From Phorcus lineatus (taxonomy: Eukaryota; Mollusca; Gastropoda; Trochida; Trochidae), in NCBI GenBank assembly GCA_921293015.1, contig OV121097.1:13942924-14006923 (forward strand): 64,000 bases of DNA, in the 5' to 3' direction. Shown here one piece after another: positions 22,613-36,030 of the stretch. Every line of letters begins with the position of its first letter. Position 1 is the stretch's first letter. The translations under genes were made by a program, and so were the position numbers. The notes beneath the pieces are model-generated. The model was not told the DNA's origin, did not search any database, and saw only the letters and a list, made by a program, of their open reading frames with translations.

Positions 22613-24600
22613 GTAATTGGTGAGTTAAAATCGAAAAGTCAATCAGTGAGTAGTCAGTGCCTTCAGTCAGGGTGAGCGAAAATTCGTATATATTCATTTC
22701 TGCATTATAACCAAACGTTTTAATCCATTAAAACAACGTAAGTTACCTTCGGTGAAACTTCAAAGGGTTTTGACTGTAATGACAAATGTTGCTTTCATTG
22801 TAAGACGCAAGAGATTCAAAGATCAATCAATTACTACTTTTGCTAGTAAAAATTGATATCTATCTGGAATCTAGATAAGATATCACAGACAGTGTATTTA
22901 AAGCAAATTAAAGCACTATTTCATAACAATCAGTAAGAAGGGATTAATGTAGAATTTTAAAGATAATTGTGCTCTGTGTTTAGACCCAAATCTATCAAAA
23001 GTGTAGGGGAAATACGTCATTACATCTCTATACAGAAAATCAAAATTTCTTACTACGGACGCTTCTTAACTTGTGCTTGAAATGTGTCTTTCACGGCTAG
23101 CATCGAACTCACTACCTATAAGAAATTGATATGTATAGCGACAATGATTCCATAATAACAATTCATAGATAATATCTACCGCTTCTATAATCATCTGTCA
23201 AAGTTTGGTGCCTAATGAAAATCTTAATTAGCAACACATTTTCCTATTCAAAATAACAATGCATAATAAATTAGATAATAAAGTTAGGGATGTGATTCAA
23301 ATGTAATTGTTTATAACATGAATTATGATAATTTCAATTATTTACATATTGATAAAATACTTATCAACAGTTAAATATCCCTTACCTATTATTGTCCAAA
23401 ATATAGATAGAAGATATATTTCATGTTATACGATATCATGGGAATAGGTTGCCAGAAATATGTCTATATTTTGAAAAAAGCATGTCACATGACATTTTTT
23501 TAGATTAAATTTTGAAACTTGGCATAAACAAATAGAGGCCAAAAGAGCATTGAAGATTGATATATAATTACTCTTACCTGACCTATCTGAGGCGTAGAAG
23601 ACAGCTTTCATCTTTGTATTATTTCTTGGAGCAAAACTAGTGAACAGTGGTATACGGTACACAACAGCATGTGGTCACGATGATATTCAAAGTGAGTGAA
23701 GGATTTTAATACGTTTAATTGTTTTCATAACTATTATCATGAGTGGGCTCGTTAACCTTAATCCTCAAATCCCCATCGTCAAACAACAGGAAATGTTAAA
23801 TACCGGGACAGTTTTTGATTATATGCTTCTCTGGGGGGGGGGGGGGGGGGGGGGGGGGGGGTGGAGATGTGGTATATTGTGTTGTGATTTTTAAAACTAA
23901 AGCAGAATGAATAGCGCTGATTATATAAATCGGCAGTGGTGATGGGCTCTGGCACTAAACAGGTTGAGATGCATACAGATTGGTCGCTGACACTAATTGG
24001 CATATCTCCTTTGATTAGGTGACCATAAAGCACCGAAAAATTCAACTGTCGTAAACTAATTACCTTGGCGTCTCAATGTCTGAATGAAGGTAGGACTTGT
24101 TGTCTGTAAGAACTGTCGCTTTCCGATTGACTTTAATCATTATTATTACTAAAAGAAAAAATACTGCCTGATATTTTCGAACTCTCAACTCAAGCAAGCA
24201 AGCTAATATTATTGCCTTAGAATGATCTTTGATATGATTTGATGCAAACTTATTTTTATTCAACAAACTGACTATCGATTGATATAGAAGTGTTATATTA
24301 ATACCTTTCCAGTTATGTATTCAATACAAATATCATTGAAATAAATATAATCAGATAGCAAGGGAAAAAATCCTACGAAATGAATTATTTGCGTGCAATG
24401 AGTTTTAATTTGATGTAAATCCGATACAAGAGACAATTGAACATTCTTAGTAAATGTAAACTTCTTCAAGATATTTGCTACCAGGAATGGTCCATGTCAA
24501 TTAATAATTCGGTGTTCGGAAAAAAAGTCCTCGGTAAAAAAGTATCGGTAAAAAAGTAATTCAAGGTATCTAGAACACTACTCTTGTCATAAATCTTTGT
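22613..24600. other. AT-rich stretch with a poly-G run
   Basis: No gene recognised. A run of 29 G lies at 23833-23861. Confidence 0.45.
23833..23861. repeat. Poly-G tract (29)
   Basis: Uninterrupted G run followed by TGGAG. Slippage-prone, and its true length may differ from the assembly. Confidence 0.9.
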
Positions 24601-25042
24601 TAGAACCCGAGTTTTATATCATGAATTTAGAAGATAAATCTTTAAGACGGGCACTATGTAAATTTAGAATTAGTTTACATGATTTTGAAACAATTCCCTA
24701 CGACAAAAAAATGGTGTATTGATAGATAATAAGATAAGTTTTTGCAGAAATTGTAACTCGGGCCATATTGAAGATGAATTTCATGTATTGTTTGTATGTT
24801 CAATGTATTCCCATTTAAGAAGCAGATATTTATCTTTTGTATCACTACCAGTTAGAGATAAACAACTTTTGTCCCATCTGCTAAATTCTAAAAATACTGA
24901 TGTTATTAAATCTCTCGCAATCTATTTAAAAGATGTATTCCTTGTAAGAAATGTCACCGCCACATGTACCACTTAATACTTCAACTGTACTTGTACTATA
25001 GGCCTGAAATACTGAATAAACAAATCTGAATCTGAATCTATA
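24600..25042 (+). pseudogene. LINE ORF2 C-terminus and 3' end
   Basis: The frame from about 24620 reads MNLEDKSLRRALCKFRIS and meets a stop. A shifted frame (24719-24976) carries the Cys/His motif FCRNCNSGHIEDEFHVLFVC, typical of the LINE C-terminal zinc-knuckle-like region. The 3' end follows (ACTATAGGCC, AATAAAC) with a short (GAATCT)n tail ending near 25040. 5'-truncated. Confidence 0.75.
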
Positions 25043-25435
25043 AACTTCATTTCTTATGTCTGAATTGTATGGACGAAACAATGTAATGTAATGACCCGGT
25101 GCATTAATTTTTGAATGAACACATTCATTGAAATAAGCTACCTTTTTAATATTCACGATTATTCAATATTGATTCCTAGAGTGACTTGGTAACATCAGTT
25201 TCTTAAGGTGGTACAGTATACAGACTAATTAATACTTTCATTCTCACAACGTTCTTCATTTTTAATGAAATCATTGGCATACTATGGTGGGGAAAAGATG
25301 CTCTTTTGTATATTTCACTTCTGATTTTAATCTCGTTAATTTTTTTGTGTCAGACACGTCTGCTTAGCGCCTGTCACTTCTATTGGTGACTCCCTCTCAC
25401 ACGCACCCGTATCCTGCCCAACAAGTTTATTGTCA

Positions 25436-25490
25436 AGTTGAGATCAGAGAGACATCCTTGATTGTCGGCTAGACTAGTTAACGAACTGTT
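25436..25490. repeat. Short shared block, copy 1
   Basis: Similar to 26468-26515: GAGATCA(G/A)AGAG(A/G)CATC, TTGATTG(T/C)CGGCTAG and TTAAC occur in order with the same spacing. Confidence 0.45.
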
Positions 25491-26467
25491 AATTACCATG
25501 GAGCATAAATGTGCACCTGCTTTCTCACAGTTCAAACAGAGACCTGGAAAGCTTCTCGGTAAGACCTCAACGAAAAGGTAAGCTGTAATATTAGATTATA
25601 TATATAAGACCCTTTCAAATGTGATGAAACCTGTATGAATGTCTGACAGTCACCAATAACCATGGGATGCGACAGCGGAAGGAAAAAGGAATGATGACTT
25701 ATTAAAAGAAATATAAAATATCTTTGAAAATGTTATGAAATCTGTTGTTGAATGATCCAAACATTAACTTAGTTTACTGTTAGCACGTCGTAGAGTTTAA
25801 GTATTTTTAATGAAAGTTTTCATACATTTGATATCATTTAATAATCCGAAGGTGACCCAGGAAAATAATAACTCCCTCATTTCACTAAATATTAAAAAGA
25901 ATTGATATACGTTAGTAAACAATTTGTTACTTTTACAAACCTATCATCTGTGAATATATTGTTCTAAACACTGTGTTCGGGAGAAGCGTCATCATCGTCG
26001 ATTGAGGTTAACAAATAACAAATAAATATGTTTTTGGACATTTCAATTTAACCGTTTGGTTCAAGTATGATGTGCTGTGGTTCTATGTCTAATAAATTGA
26101 CCTCCGAAATGAATGTTGTTAATAAAATAACGAATTGCTAAACATTCTAAGCTTGTTAAATAAATTGTAAACTCGTTTCATTGGCTATATCTATATTATA
26201 TATTATAGTTCTCATTCGACTTCACAATGAAAATCGCATTCTTGATTAAACCAATAAGGGTCACATGTTATAATCCGATATTACAGGGAAAATAGACATG
26301 GGCATAGCGGGAATAATTTCTGTGTCTCACAGACCGCTAAATAACAATAAAAGCATCCCGTCAGATGCTTCTGCCTAGTGAATGTCACCCTTACCCCCAC
26401 TTCTCCCCCCCTCCCCCACTCCCTCCTGGTCCACCATCCACACTAATTGCGTCCAGTTAATTACCAA

Positions 26468-26515
26468 TTTGAGATCAAAGAGGCATCATTGATTGCCGGC
26501 TAGTCCGATTAACAA
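26468..26515. repeat. Short shared block, copy 2
   Basis: Partner of 25436-25490. A C-rich tract (26395-26425) lies just upstream, as C-rich sequence does near copy 1. Confidence 0.45.
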
Positions 26516-27894
26516 AATGTATATTGTATGGGCTATTCTATTCGCTGAAAGCAGAAAAGGATATTAGTAAACGAAATTATTGAAATAATTTTTTTAAAAA
26601 CTTGTTTTTTAATGCAGGAGTAATATGGATGCAATGACTGTTAACAACAAATACATTGTAATATTCATCTTACTATAATGTTATCTGATACATTACTTAA
26701 CTTTTGATACGCATTTTCTTGACCAGTCTGCACTGTGCATTTGAGCGTCCTTTTTATAAACAATTGGCCAGCGAAGACTGGTATGTTTTGAATCACAACA
26801 AATAGTCGAAGGCTTAAAATGAATTTTTGTAAGGAAAATTGGAAGACGCTTTCGGATGATACGCTATTATGTACTGAATCTAATATCTAACAGAAAATAA
26901 GTATTTGTACTTAGTTAACGGGAGTATAGACAGACAGACAAATATTTTATTAAAGTCTCACCTCTTTGAATTAAAAACATTAATACAGGTAAACAAACAT
27001 AGATTAAGAGCCACCCATTGAGGGTTATGAGAGACTAAAACAAACAAAAAATAATCATGGGCTACATACGATAAAGCGTAAAACATGTTAAAAGGTACCA
27101 TATATTAAACTCTATATAAAACAAAGGATATACTGTGTCTTAACACATTACTGACTAAAAATACGTTTATGATAGGTACATGTATCTCGAGGTTGCAAAA
27201 TATACTGTAAAAATTGTTTGGTCTTATTATTATATCTGTTTGGTTATTCTTAGTTGTTTTGTGTATCTTTACATTATTATTAATCATTCCGCGACCATTT
27301 GACTCAACCTCATAGTGTAGTGGTTTGCGTGCGTCAGACACCGAGAGTTATGCTATGCTATGCAAAATTAAAACTTATAAATAAATAACTATTAAAACTA
27401 TGTTTTTAAGGCTTCAATTTTTTACTTAAAATCCCCTTTACGTCTTATCTTTTTATCACCTTGTATTTCAAATCATCGCATATATTCTGCTATTTATTAT
27501 CTATTTATCTATAACTTGTATACAGTATATATGTGTTATATTTTCGTACAGTGTGTCATAAGCCAAAATTTGACTGGTTGTTAAAAGACTTACGTTATAT
27601 TATATAATGTTTTATCAAAGTGCTTGATTGACTTGTCACACTTAGATAAACTATTTCTGTCTGTCTGTCTATGCCAGCCGAAGTTAACATGCTCGTGGCC
27701 CGGCGGGGGAAAACCTACTGTCTATCTCTCCATTGTCTCTATTTCCCTCTTTCCCTTATCCTTTCCGTTCTCCCTGATCAGTCCACTCTCTTTTGGATGG
27801 ATGCCTGTCATCCGCGTCTTTTGATAATTGAAATATTGTTCAAAACACGTTATACCCCAACCCACTCACTCTTTTCACTGCGTGAAAAAATGAT

Positions 27895-28400
27895 ATTTAA
27901 AATCTTGTAAATATCTATTAAAATTGTTTTTTACAAGATATTTACAAAGATTAAAATACTTCTTTACAAAATAATAAATATATTAAATGTCATCTTTACA
28001 AGATATTTTCAAGATATTTAATCCCTTTGTAAATATTTGAAAAGGTTTGTAAAGTTTTGTAAAGTTTTGTAAAGTTTTGTAAATGTTTTTAAATGTTTTT
28101 AAATATCATTTTTAATCTGAAATAAATATTTTTAAATATGATGATTAGTTTGTAAATATCATCTTTAATCTGCATTAGATATTTGTAAATATCATCTTTA
28201 ATCTGCATTAGATTATGTAAATTACATATTTAATCTGCATTAGATATTGAAAAATACATCTTTAATCTGCATTTTGATATTGAAAATTACATCTTTTATC
28301 TGTATTAGATATTGTAAATAACATATGTATAAAATAGTGTCAATAAAAACTTTAATCTTTATTAGATATTGTAAAGAACATCTTTTTTGTCGATATAAAA
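27895..28400. repeat. AT-rich minisatellite, orientation 1
   Basis: Degenerate units of about 32-37 bases around TGTAAATATCATCTTTAATC and TGCATTAGATATTG, preceded by TTTTGTAAAG repeats (28041-28080). This is the reverse-complement vocabulary of the array at 35560-36030. Confidence 0.7.
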
Positions 28401-29197
28401 AATGTTAATCTTTTTTTAATATTGAACTTAGATTCGTATAGGTTTGTACCTTGGTGCCTTGCTTATATCATTGAAAGAGAATAAGGAGATATCTGATAAA
28501 TAAAGTTACTTTGTAATGAAAGATATTGATAAAAAGTTTCGTAAATTTGATAGCATTGCCTTTGGAATGGGATGATCAACATTCTTTTATTCCCTTATCT
28601 TCTAAAAGTTTCTAAGATGGATAAAAGATGAACGGTAGTTAAAATGGAAATCTGATGGAATTTGCATGATTTTTCACAAAGACTCATATACAGCGAGGTT
28701 AATAATATTATTCGTTTTGCTCCTTTTTAAAATTCATTACCATCAATATTTTATTTAAATATACTGCTCCTAAATACTCTTACAGTTATGTTAACTTACT
28801 GACTGGGATTACCTTTGAATATAAAGTGCATTGATTACAATACCACTGTATTTGAATTTTTTTAATATATTTGATTTTAAGAACTATTCCACAATTAATA
28901 TGAAAAAAAATAATTATCTGCATTTTGACGGTCATTATAACTAGTTCTATCGAATCAAACGGCATACAAAGTCACTCATGGTTAGATGAAAACCCTTTCT
29001 TTTAAAAGTTATAACAATAATTCAAAATTAATATTGTATAAATCTAGCGTCCTTCTTAAAATCAGTTTTGACAATATATGTGGTAAATCTGACTTGAAAA
29101 AACCCTTTGTAAAATGACCTACCTCAGACACTGATATATATTATCCATTCTTGTAACTTGTATATCCTTATACACAATGTAAGCTACAACAGTTTCC
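28401..29197. other. AT-rich intron
   Basis: Nothing recognised. Confidence 0.4.
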
Positions 29198-29390
29198 ATT
29201 CAGCACTGAGTATGCACAGTGTTAATCTGACAGCTTGGCATGAGAACGAGAGATTGGCATTGAGTCATAAATGACAAACAGTAATTAGTGGGCACCACTT
29301 GTGACTGGTGTATGGCTAAAACAACATACACAGATCTCGGAATGGTCCATGTTGTTTTAACAAATTGGGCCCTTTTTGCATTGATCATGT
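29198..29390. repeat. Shared hairpin-bearing block, copy B
   Basis: Partner of 15651-15830. Here AAAACAACAT (about 29313) and ATGTTGTTTT (about 29348) form a perfect 10-base stem with a loop of about 25 bases. Confidence 0.5.
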
Positions 29391-32300
29391 AGATACTTTA
29401 ATGAATAGAAAAAATTGTTTAAGTTTTAAACATCATCTTGAATGATATTTTATATGTTTCGGTCCAATGTATGTCACATACTTGCACAGCTTACAATTCG
29501 ACCTGCTTATCCTTATGGAAATGTACAAATTACCAGTACTATGTAATAAAATACTAACATTTTGAAACTAAATGTTATGTTCCTACATGTAAATAAAATC
29601 AATTTTAGTATGATACATGGCTTCAAGAATCTTACAAAGGTATATACGTCGGTCCCATTTTGAAATTTTATCAGTTTTGACTCAAAACGCGTTTAGTCTA
29701 TTGACTAACGTTTTGAAACTGAAATACATCTCTATAAGGTGTTCTATTTATCAATGGAAATACATTTAAGCAAACAAAGATTCTTACTCTAGCCACGACT
29801 TTGAAGTGCCACGCGTTTTTTTCTCAAAGATATATCAAAAATATTGTAAAAGATAAGTGACTAAAAGGTATAATACTTGCACTTTCAGTGAGTGAAATGT
29901 TAACTCCCGCTTCACAAATTGCATGTGTTTCATGAGTCTTGATAATCTTCTCTGAATTGGTCATATTTAAGAATTCAAGATTCAACTGTCTGGTGACATA
30001 TTTTTATTGAACAAGTTGATAATGTGGGATGGGCAGGATAGGGTGTTTCTTGAAGGAGGAACAAATTGAGACGTCTCACCCCTGGCTAATGCCATATTTT
30101 ACAGCCCCGTTCATTACATAATTATTGTCGTAAAGACTCTTTGATCCTTATGATCTCAAGACTAATTACAGGAAAGGCTAATTAGTTGGCTCCAATCAGT
30201 CTATTGGGTCTTATCGCAGGTGCACGGATGTACTTGTCTTGTGGAAGGGGAGAGTGTTAGGCAATCAAAAGTTCAGGAGACATGACATGTGACAATATAT
30301 TAGCTTGAACCCCTTACAATTGGTCAAAACTTAGTATATAACAAAATTTAAAGAACTGGATTTACGACTCTTGCTCGTGTGTTGGTCAAGATTCAAGAAC
30401 TCCTCTGGTGAGTAACTTAATATTTTTTGTTGGGATTTCATCCTTGTTATTGATATAGGTATACAAGGTAAGTGAGATCTACATGAGGTATGGAAGGATT
30501 TACTCATGTCATCTTGGTTAAAACAATATCTATTTCAAAAATGAAAAGGATGTCATGTCAATTTTAGTATGTTTTTACTGAACTTATTTACGTGAATCTG
30601 GCATTCATTGAACACTATACCAGGATAAAATGTTATCCATAATTCAGTAAAATAAATATTATATAATATAACATGCGGACTGATTAGTTTGGTAATACAA
30701 TTAACGCTCATTTAACAAGATATATAAAATGGTTATGTAAATATGTAATATGAATATTAATTTGTACACTCGATGTATTGTAACGATGTATAAACAAAAG
30801 ACTACAAATGAATTACATATCTATATTTCACACATAGAGGAAACATTAGAAGTGAGTCATTTAGCAATGAAACAAATCACTACAATAAAAACACAAGTGC
30901 ACAGGATATGTTTGATTACAAGGAGCGAACGGATAATGCCACTGTATAAACAGGGTAAAACCTCAAATTATATCTATCTTCTCTGCCATTGTTTACTTCC
31001 GGATCAATATACACTGTAACCAAAACGAAGAATACCATAATGATCCGGGACAAACCGCGCCAGTTACTTTCAGAATAAATAATAAAGGTGTGTATAATTA
31101 ACCATTCATGCGATATAAAACAGTTTTTCTCATTTTCTGTATCATGTTGGAAATACTTACGGTTGAAGTAATATGTGTTGTTTATGCTGAGTTACTTAGA
31201 TCTGTAAACAAAGTAAAGCTTTTTCAACAAAGCTACTGAAATCTAAGACTTATGTACACAATTAGATTTTGTGTTTTTTCAACAAAGCTTTTGACATCTT
31301 AAACTCAAATGATCTGCCGTCATCAATTACCAAAGTATTAATGAGGTGATTAAACTTCTTTTAACTTTTAACTGTATATAGATGTTGTCAGTCAAATTGA
31401 GCGCTGCATTATATAAAATGAGACAATGAAGTATTAATATTTGTATGATTGATAATAGGAAATTTAAGAAAACGAGACTTTACTGAACTATTTAAAGTGA
31501 AATCAATCATATAAAATGCCATATTTGGCTGCGCATTACATATATACACTTATAATAAAAGCTAAATCTGACATAAGTTCCAAACATATCGCCTTTAAGC
31601 AGGGACATAAAACTAGCCTTGCCTGTTTGATTTATCACCTAAAACCTGTAGCCTTTTGGTATACCTTTTAGAGCTTTATGGAATACTTGATTTTGGTTTT
31701 GGCGCGTTATCCCGAGATCAAACCACCACTTTCCCAGGGCCGAGAATACTAAATAACCCCTTAAAGCAGTTGTGGGTATAGACTTAAATAGTCAGGGTCT
31801 AGTTATTAATCGGTTCATAAATTATATAATATATAAAAATAAGTATATATATTATAAACGAATCAGAAATAACTTGATATGAATGTTCCGTATCAACCTA
31901 CTTGGTGATCCTTTTTCACAAATAAGTTGGGGACTGACTGAAGTGACCCACGGAAACTTTCGTGATTCATAATATATGTATTCTAATTTGCCAGTAACTT
32001 GAATTCAAATTTTCGAAATTGGCCAATAAACAACTTGATACTGCTTTTTCGAATCACCAGCTAATTAGCACCAGTGACCAGAACTGAACTGGCCCGTGGT
32101 CACTGAGGCGTGTCCTGCCGCATGACGTGCTAGTTTGCGGACAAACAGATTTTTGTCTCACTGGTATATACAACCAATCGCACAGCGATTTATGAGAGAC
32201 ACTGATACAGTTATAATGTTGATATGTAAAGTAAAGGCATCTACATTAAAGGACTAAAATAATAAAACATGTCATCTGTATAACATATTACGTCATAAGG

Positions 32301-33000
32301 ATATCATAGCAGGCCTTGGCACTATCAAGAGTTAAAACGGGATTATTAAGTATAGAATAAAGTATTGGTTTGACGATAGCATATTAAAAACCTTCCTAAT
32401 TATCAAGACAAGATACAAACAATTCCTCTAAATGACTGATATAAAGGGCAAAACAATAAGTAAGTAAGTATAACGGAAGTATAACCTCCTTAATGAAAAA
32501 ACAACAGGATATCTCACAGTCATAACAGCTGTTTAAAAAGATTAGGTCATCCAAACAACTCAAACCTCAGATAAATTGATGTTAAATATATCTTTAATTA
32601 TATGTATTGTTCCAAGCGAGAGACAGTGTTTTAATATGATGCTATGCGTACTATTCCATGACATGTGTACATCAATTACGACTTCTGTCAAATGGGCGTG
32701 GCTTCGAGTCATCCTTAAGGGATTTTGTGTAAGCGTTCGCCAGTCTCAATAGGCGGTCATCCAAAACAGGGTTATAAAAGATCTCCTAGTAGTCGAATTA
32801 AAGCATATTATATTATCTCTCTAATTGGCTCTAATGATTCTTATAATAATCAAACTTGTACGTTACATCTCCTCTTTATGGAAAAAGTTAACAAGTACAT
32901 ATATATCTCATCTAGTTAACGATGAGTGGGTCGTATGCTTTTATTCAGGAACAACTGTATGAGAAAATACTACTTCAGTATATTGATTTATAAATATATT
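29391..33000. other. Intron, no gene recognised
   Basis: AT-rich with less AT-rich patches at 30100-30420 and 32040-32180. The only candidate signal is the TATA/donor pair at 30335-30413. Confidence 0.4.
30335..30413 (+). promoter_or_regulatory. Possible TATA promoter and orphan leader exon
   Basis: TATATAA at 30335 is followed about 30 bases later by a pyrimidine-rich start region and then by a strong donor (TCTG|GTGAGTAA at 30408). The layout suits a short non-coding first exon. If spliced to 38186 it would place the ATG at 38192 first, but that product lacks a signal peptide, so the link is doubtful. Confidence 0.25.
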
Positions 33001-33420
33001 TGTTTTGGGTTTACTACAATTTGTATTTCGACTTTTCATCTCCGAAAGGTTGTTATTATGACAAGCATAAGGATGATTTATATATTGAAAACTTTTTTTT
33101 GCAACTTCCTTTGAATTTATCATCATGTCCGTCATGTAAGCAGAAGATAGGGGATGAATTTCAATGTGTGCCAGAGTGTAACCTTTTTAATGATATACGA
33201 GATAAAGATCTTCCTGCATATTATTGTAAACATTCATCAATTGAAAAATATATTTCATGTATGTCCATCACATACAAACCGATTTTGTTACGACTCTTTG
33301 TATAAAAAATGGTCTGCGTATGCTTGATATGTCTATTAAGTTATATTCATGTATGTTTTGTTCACTCTATGTCATCATTTATGACTTTTGAGATAAATTT
33401 GACTTGATTTGACAAATGAA
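33000..33420 (+). pseudogene. LINE C-terminal relic
   Basis: The frame 33000-33305 has CPSCKQKIGDEFQCVPECNL, the C..C...EDEFH...C motif of the LINE C-terminus, and LLRLFV at its end. A 3' region to about 33415 follows, with a TTTGACTTGATTTGAC tail. Confidence 0.65.
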
Positions 33421-35455
33421 AACATTTCATTATTAGTATTTTATTTTCAAATAAAAATATCTTATCTATTTCAAAATTAATCTCCCTTTTGATCAGTGTA
33501 AGCTAGGGGAGCACTAATTAGGACTGTTCCTTTTACCAGGCAATTACCGTAACAATGCAATCAGACGAAGCGTAACGTTGTTATTTGAATGAAGCCTTAG
33601 TGATTTGGGTTAATACACGTGTCAGTAGGTATTTAGTGGAGATCAAAGGAAACTTGTTACACCGTGTGCAACAAAGCGTATCTATCATTTCAATTGAACG
33701 ACGGTTTTATCATTAAACGGCACAGTTAAATCACTATAAGATATAGGTTATATGGAGGACAGGGCAATGTATTATTCGATACTGCAAAGAGTATTATCAT
33801 ATGCCTTTGACATCAAACATTAAATGTCTCTAGATATATAGTTTTTATCAACGCACAAAACAATTTTCTTAATGTATATAAATGTGTATTTGATTGTTTG
33901 ATTTATTTTGATTATTATACATATTATTATGTATATTTATATATATAAATACGTTAATGTGGCAGCTTTGCATAAGGCTAAAAAAGATAGCGTTATTGTA
34001 CATGTTCGTGTTGTACAAGCAGACCATTATCTTACTATATCACTATATCAAATAGCTAAGTTGACATAAAATAGAAAAATATTAGAGAAGTAACATCATT
34101 CATTGTTCGTCCCTAATTGTAATATTAAGCATATTTGAACGGCTGGGACCTAACCTAAACTCAATACTCATAAAGTACACAAACTAAAATTTAAATAGAA
34201 AACAAATATATTAACAAACATTACGATGTATAAAATATATAATGAATAATGTATATCAACTATAATTTTACCAAGAGGCAACGTGGATATATTTCAAACG
34301 TTAAGTAATAAGTGTCATTGCATTTTTGTATTATAACCGTCGCTTAGCTGTAAAGCTAAATGTTATTAAAGAATCGAAATGACTCCTACTCACCGTTTTA
34401 TTTTGGATTTTTTTCTGCCTCCACTAAAAACTCAAAAAAAACAACACTTACATAACCGTCTGTCTATCTTCAATAATATTTGTTACTATCAGCAATATGA
34501 ACATTATTCTAAATGTTTAGTTATACACATGTTGAAAGGTAATGATCCCCTACTCTCCCAAACGGCTCATATTTGAATAAAAAAGTGATTCTAAACTAGG
34601 ACGGCAGTGTGGATCAATAACTGTCAACATATGTATAACTTAACTTGTAATAAACGCTTAGAGTAACAGCTTATTGAGTAGGAATAATCTTAGTTTCAAA
34701 AATAGTTTAGTTTGAAAACTGAGAGAAATTCCAAGTTGGAGTGCCAATACAGAGAAGTTGGGGATTATCAAGAGTCATTCTGTCTCTGAATAAAAAGGTA
34801 AGATATGTATTATTAATAAGAATATCGTCTTAGTTTCATAATGTTTATTTTCCTCACTATTGACTCATTAGTTTGTAAACTATATAAGTATTGAGGCTAG
34901 GTAAGGTCCTAGACGTTCAACAATGCAAAGTATTAAAAATTTTGGACACCCGACTTTCAAAATATGATAAACGATGTAATTTGCAATTCCTTGTCTGATA
35001 ACACTGTAGGATACATTGATAATTTGGTTATATACTACGTATCAGGTACGTTATTTCAATTTCAGTTTCAATTTCAAAAGAATATGTATTCATCAACATG
35101 GATCTCTATAAGAATGATTTCAGCCTCGGTCAATAATTATCTATATTTTTTTAAGGAAAAAAACAAGGTATTGGCAAAATAGATTTGTACATTTCATATT
35201 TTTAACAACAATGTTAATAAATATGTTTAAAACGAATGCATGTCGTTTAGTGTTTTCACTCTGTTTATATCGATTCAATTTTTGTTATGGTTGAACACTT
35301 AAAAAAAAGCAGAAAACAATACTTTTTCCAAATTTGTACTTTTGGGATATATAACGACAAAACTTAATTCAATTATTTGTTTACAATGCATTTTATATCC
35401 AATTGCTCGTAGACAATGACAAATACAAACGTATTAAGTGATTAAGGATTCCAAG
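33421..35455. other. AT-rich intron
   Basis: No gene recognised; a less AT-rich patch at 33490-33700 is unexplained. Confidence 0.4.
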
Positions 35456-35480
35456 TTAGGATGTGTCCCATCTTAAGATA
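35449..35480. repeat. Relic of the TTAA element terminus
   Basis: TTCCAAGTTAGGATGTGTCC followed by CATCTTAAGAT matches the palindrome blocks of the element termini at 14970 and 18418, with one or two changes. Nothing else of that element is visible here. Confidence 0.5.
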
Positions 35481-35559
35481 TATATAAGATTTAAGAATGT
35501 CATATATAGTTTATCTATTTTGCAGACATACAGCTTAAATTTCATATAAAAAATAACTA

Positions 35560-36030
35560 AAAGAGATTTTTTAAAATGTATGAAATCAAATATTTCATAC
35601 AGATTAAAATGATATTTACAAAGATTTCATACAGGATAACGATGATATTTACAAGATTTAAAACAGAATAAAGATAATATTTACAATATTTAATAAAGAT
35701 TAAAGATGTTTTTTACAATATTTAAAAAAGATTAAAGATGCTATTTACAATATTTAAAAAAGATTAAAGATGCTATTTACAATATTTAAAAAAGATTAAA
35801 GATGCTATTTACAATATTTAAAAAAGATTAAAGATGATATTTACAAACATTTAAAAATATTTACAAATATTTACAAATATTTAAAAATATTTACAAATAT
35901 TTAAAAATATTTACAAATATTTACAAACATTTACAAACATTTACAACGGATTAAACATGATATTTACAAAATGTAAATATCTATTAAAGATGATATTTAA
36001 TCTTTTGTAAATGTTTGTAAATATATTAAA
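35560..36030. repeat. AT-rich minisatellite, orientation 2
   Basis: A core of nearly identical 32-base units (35683-35835), each with AAAAAAGATTAAAGATGCTA and TTTACAATATTT, is followed by short ATTTACAAAT/ATTTAAAAAT alternations to 35950. Inverted relative to 27895-28400. Confidence 0.8.

Larger units (their letters stand above)
25043..27890. other. Intron; paired motif block and no gene
   Basis: The blocks at 25436-25490 and 26468-26515 are similar. A GTAAG-type donor follows the patch at 25500-25590. Otherwise AT-rich with no coding frame supported; the frame at 27624 has no domain signature. Confidence 0.4.

Noticed and set aside
23779..24045. 88-codon minus frame with a proline run
   Set aside because: The proline run is the poly-G tract read on the other strand.
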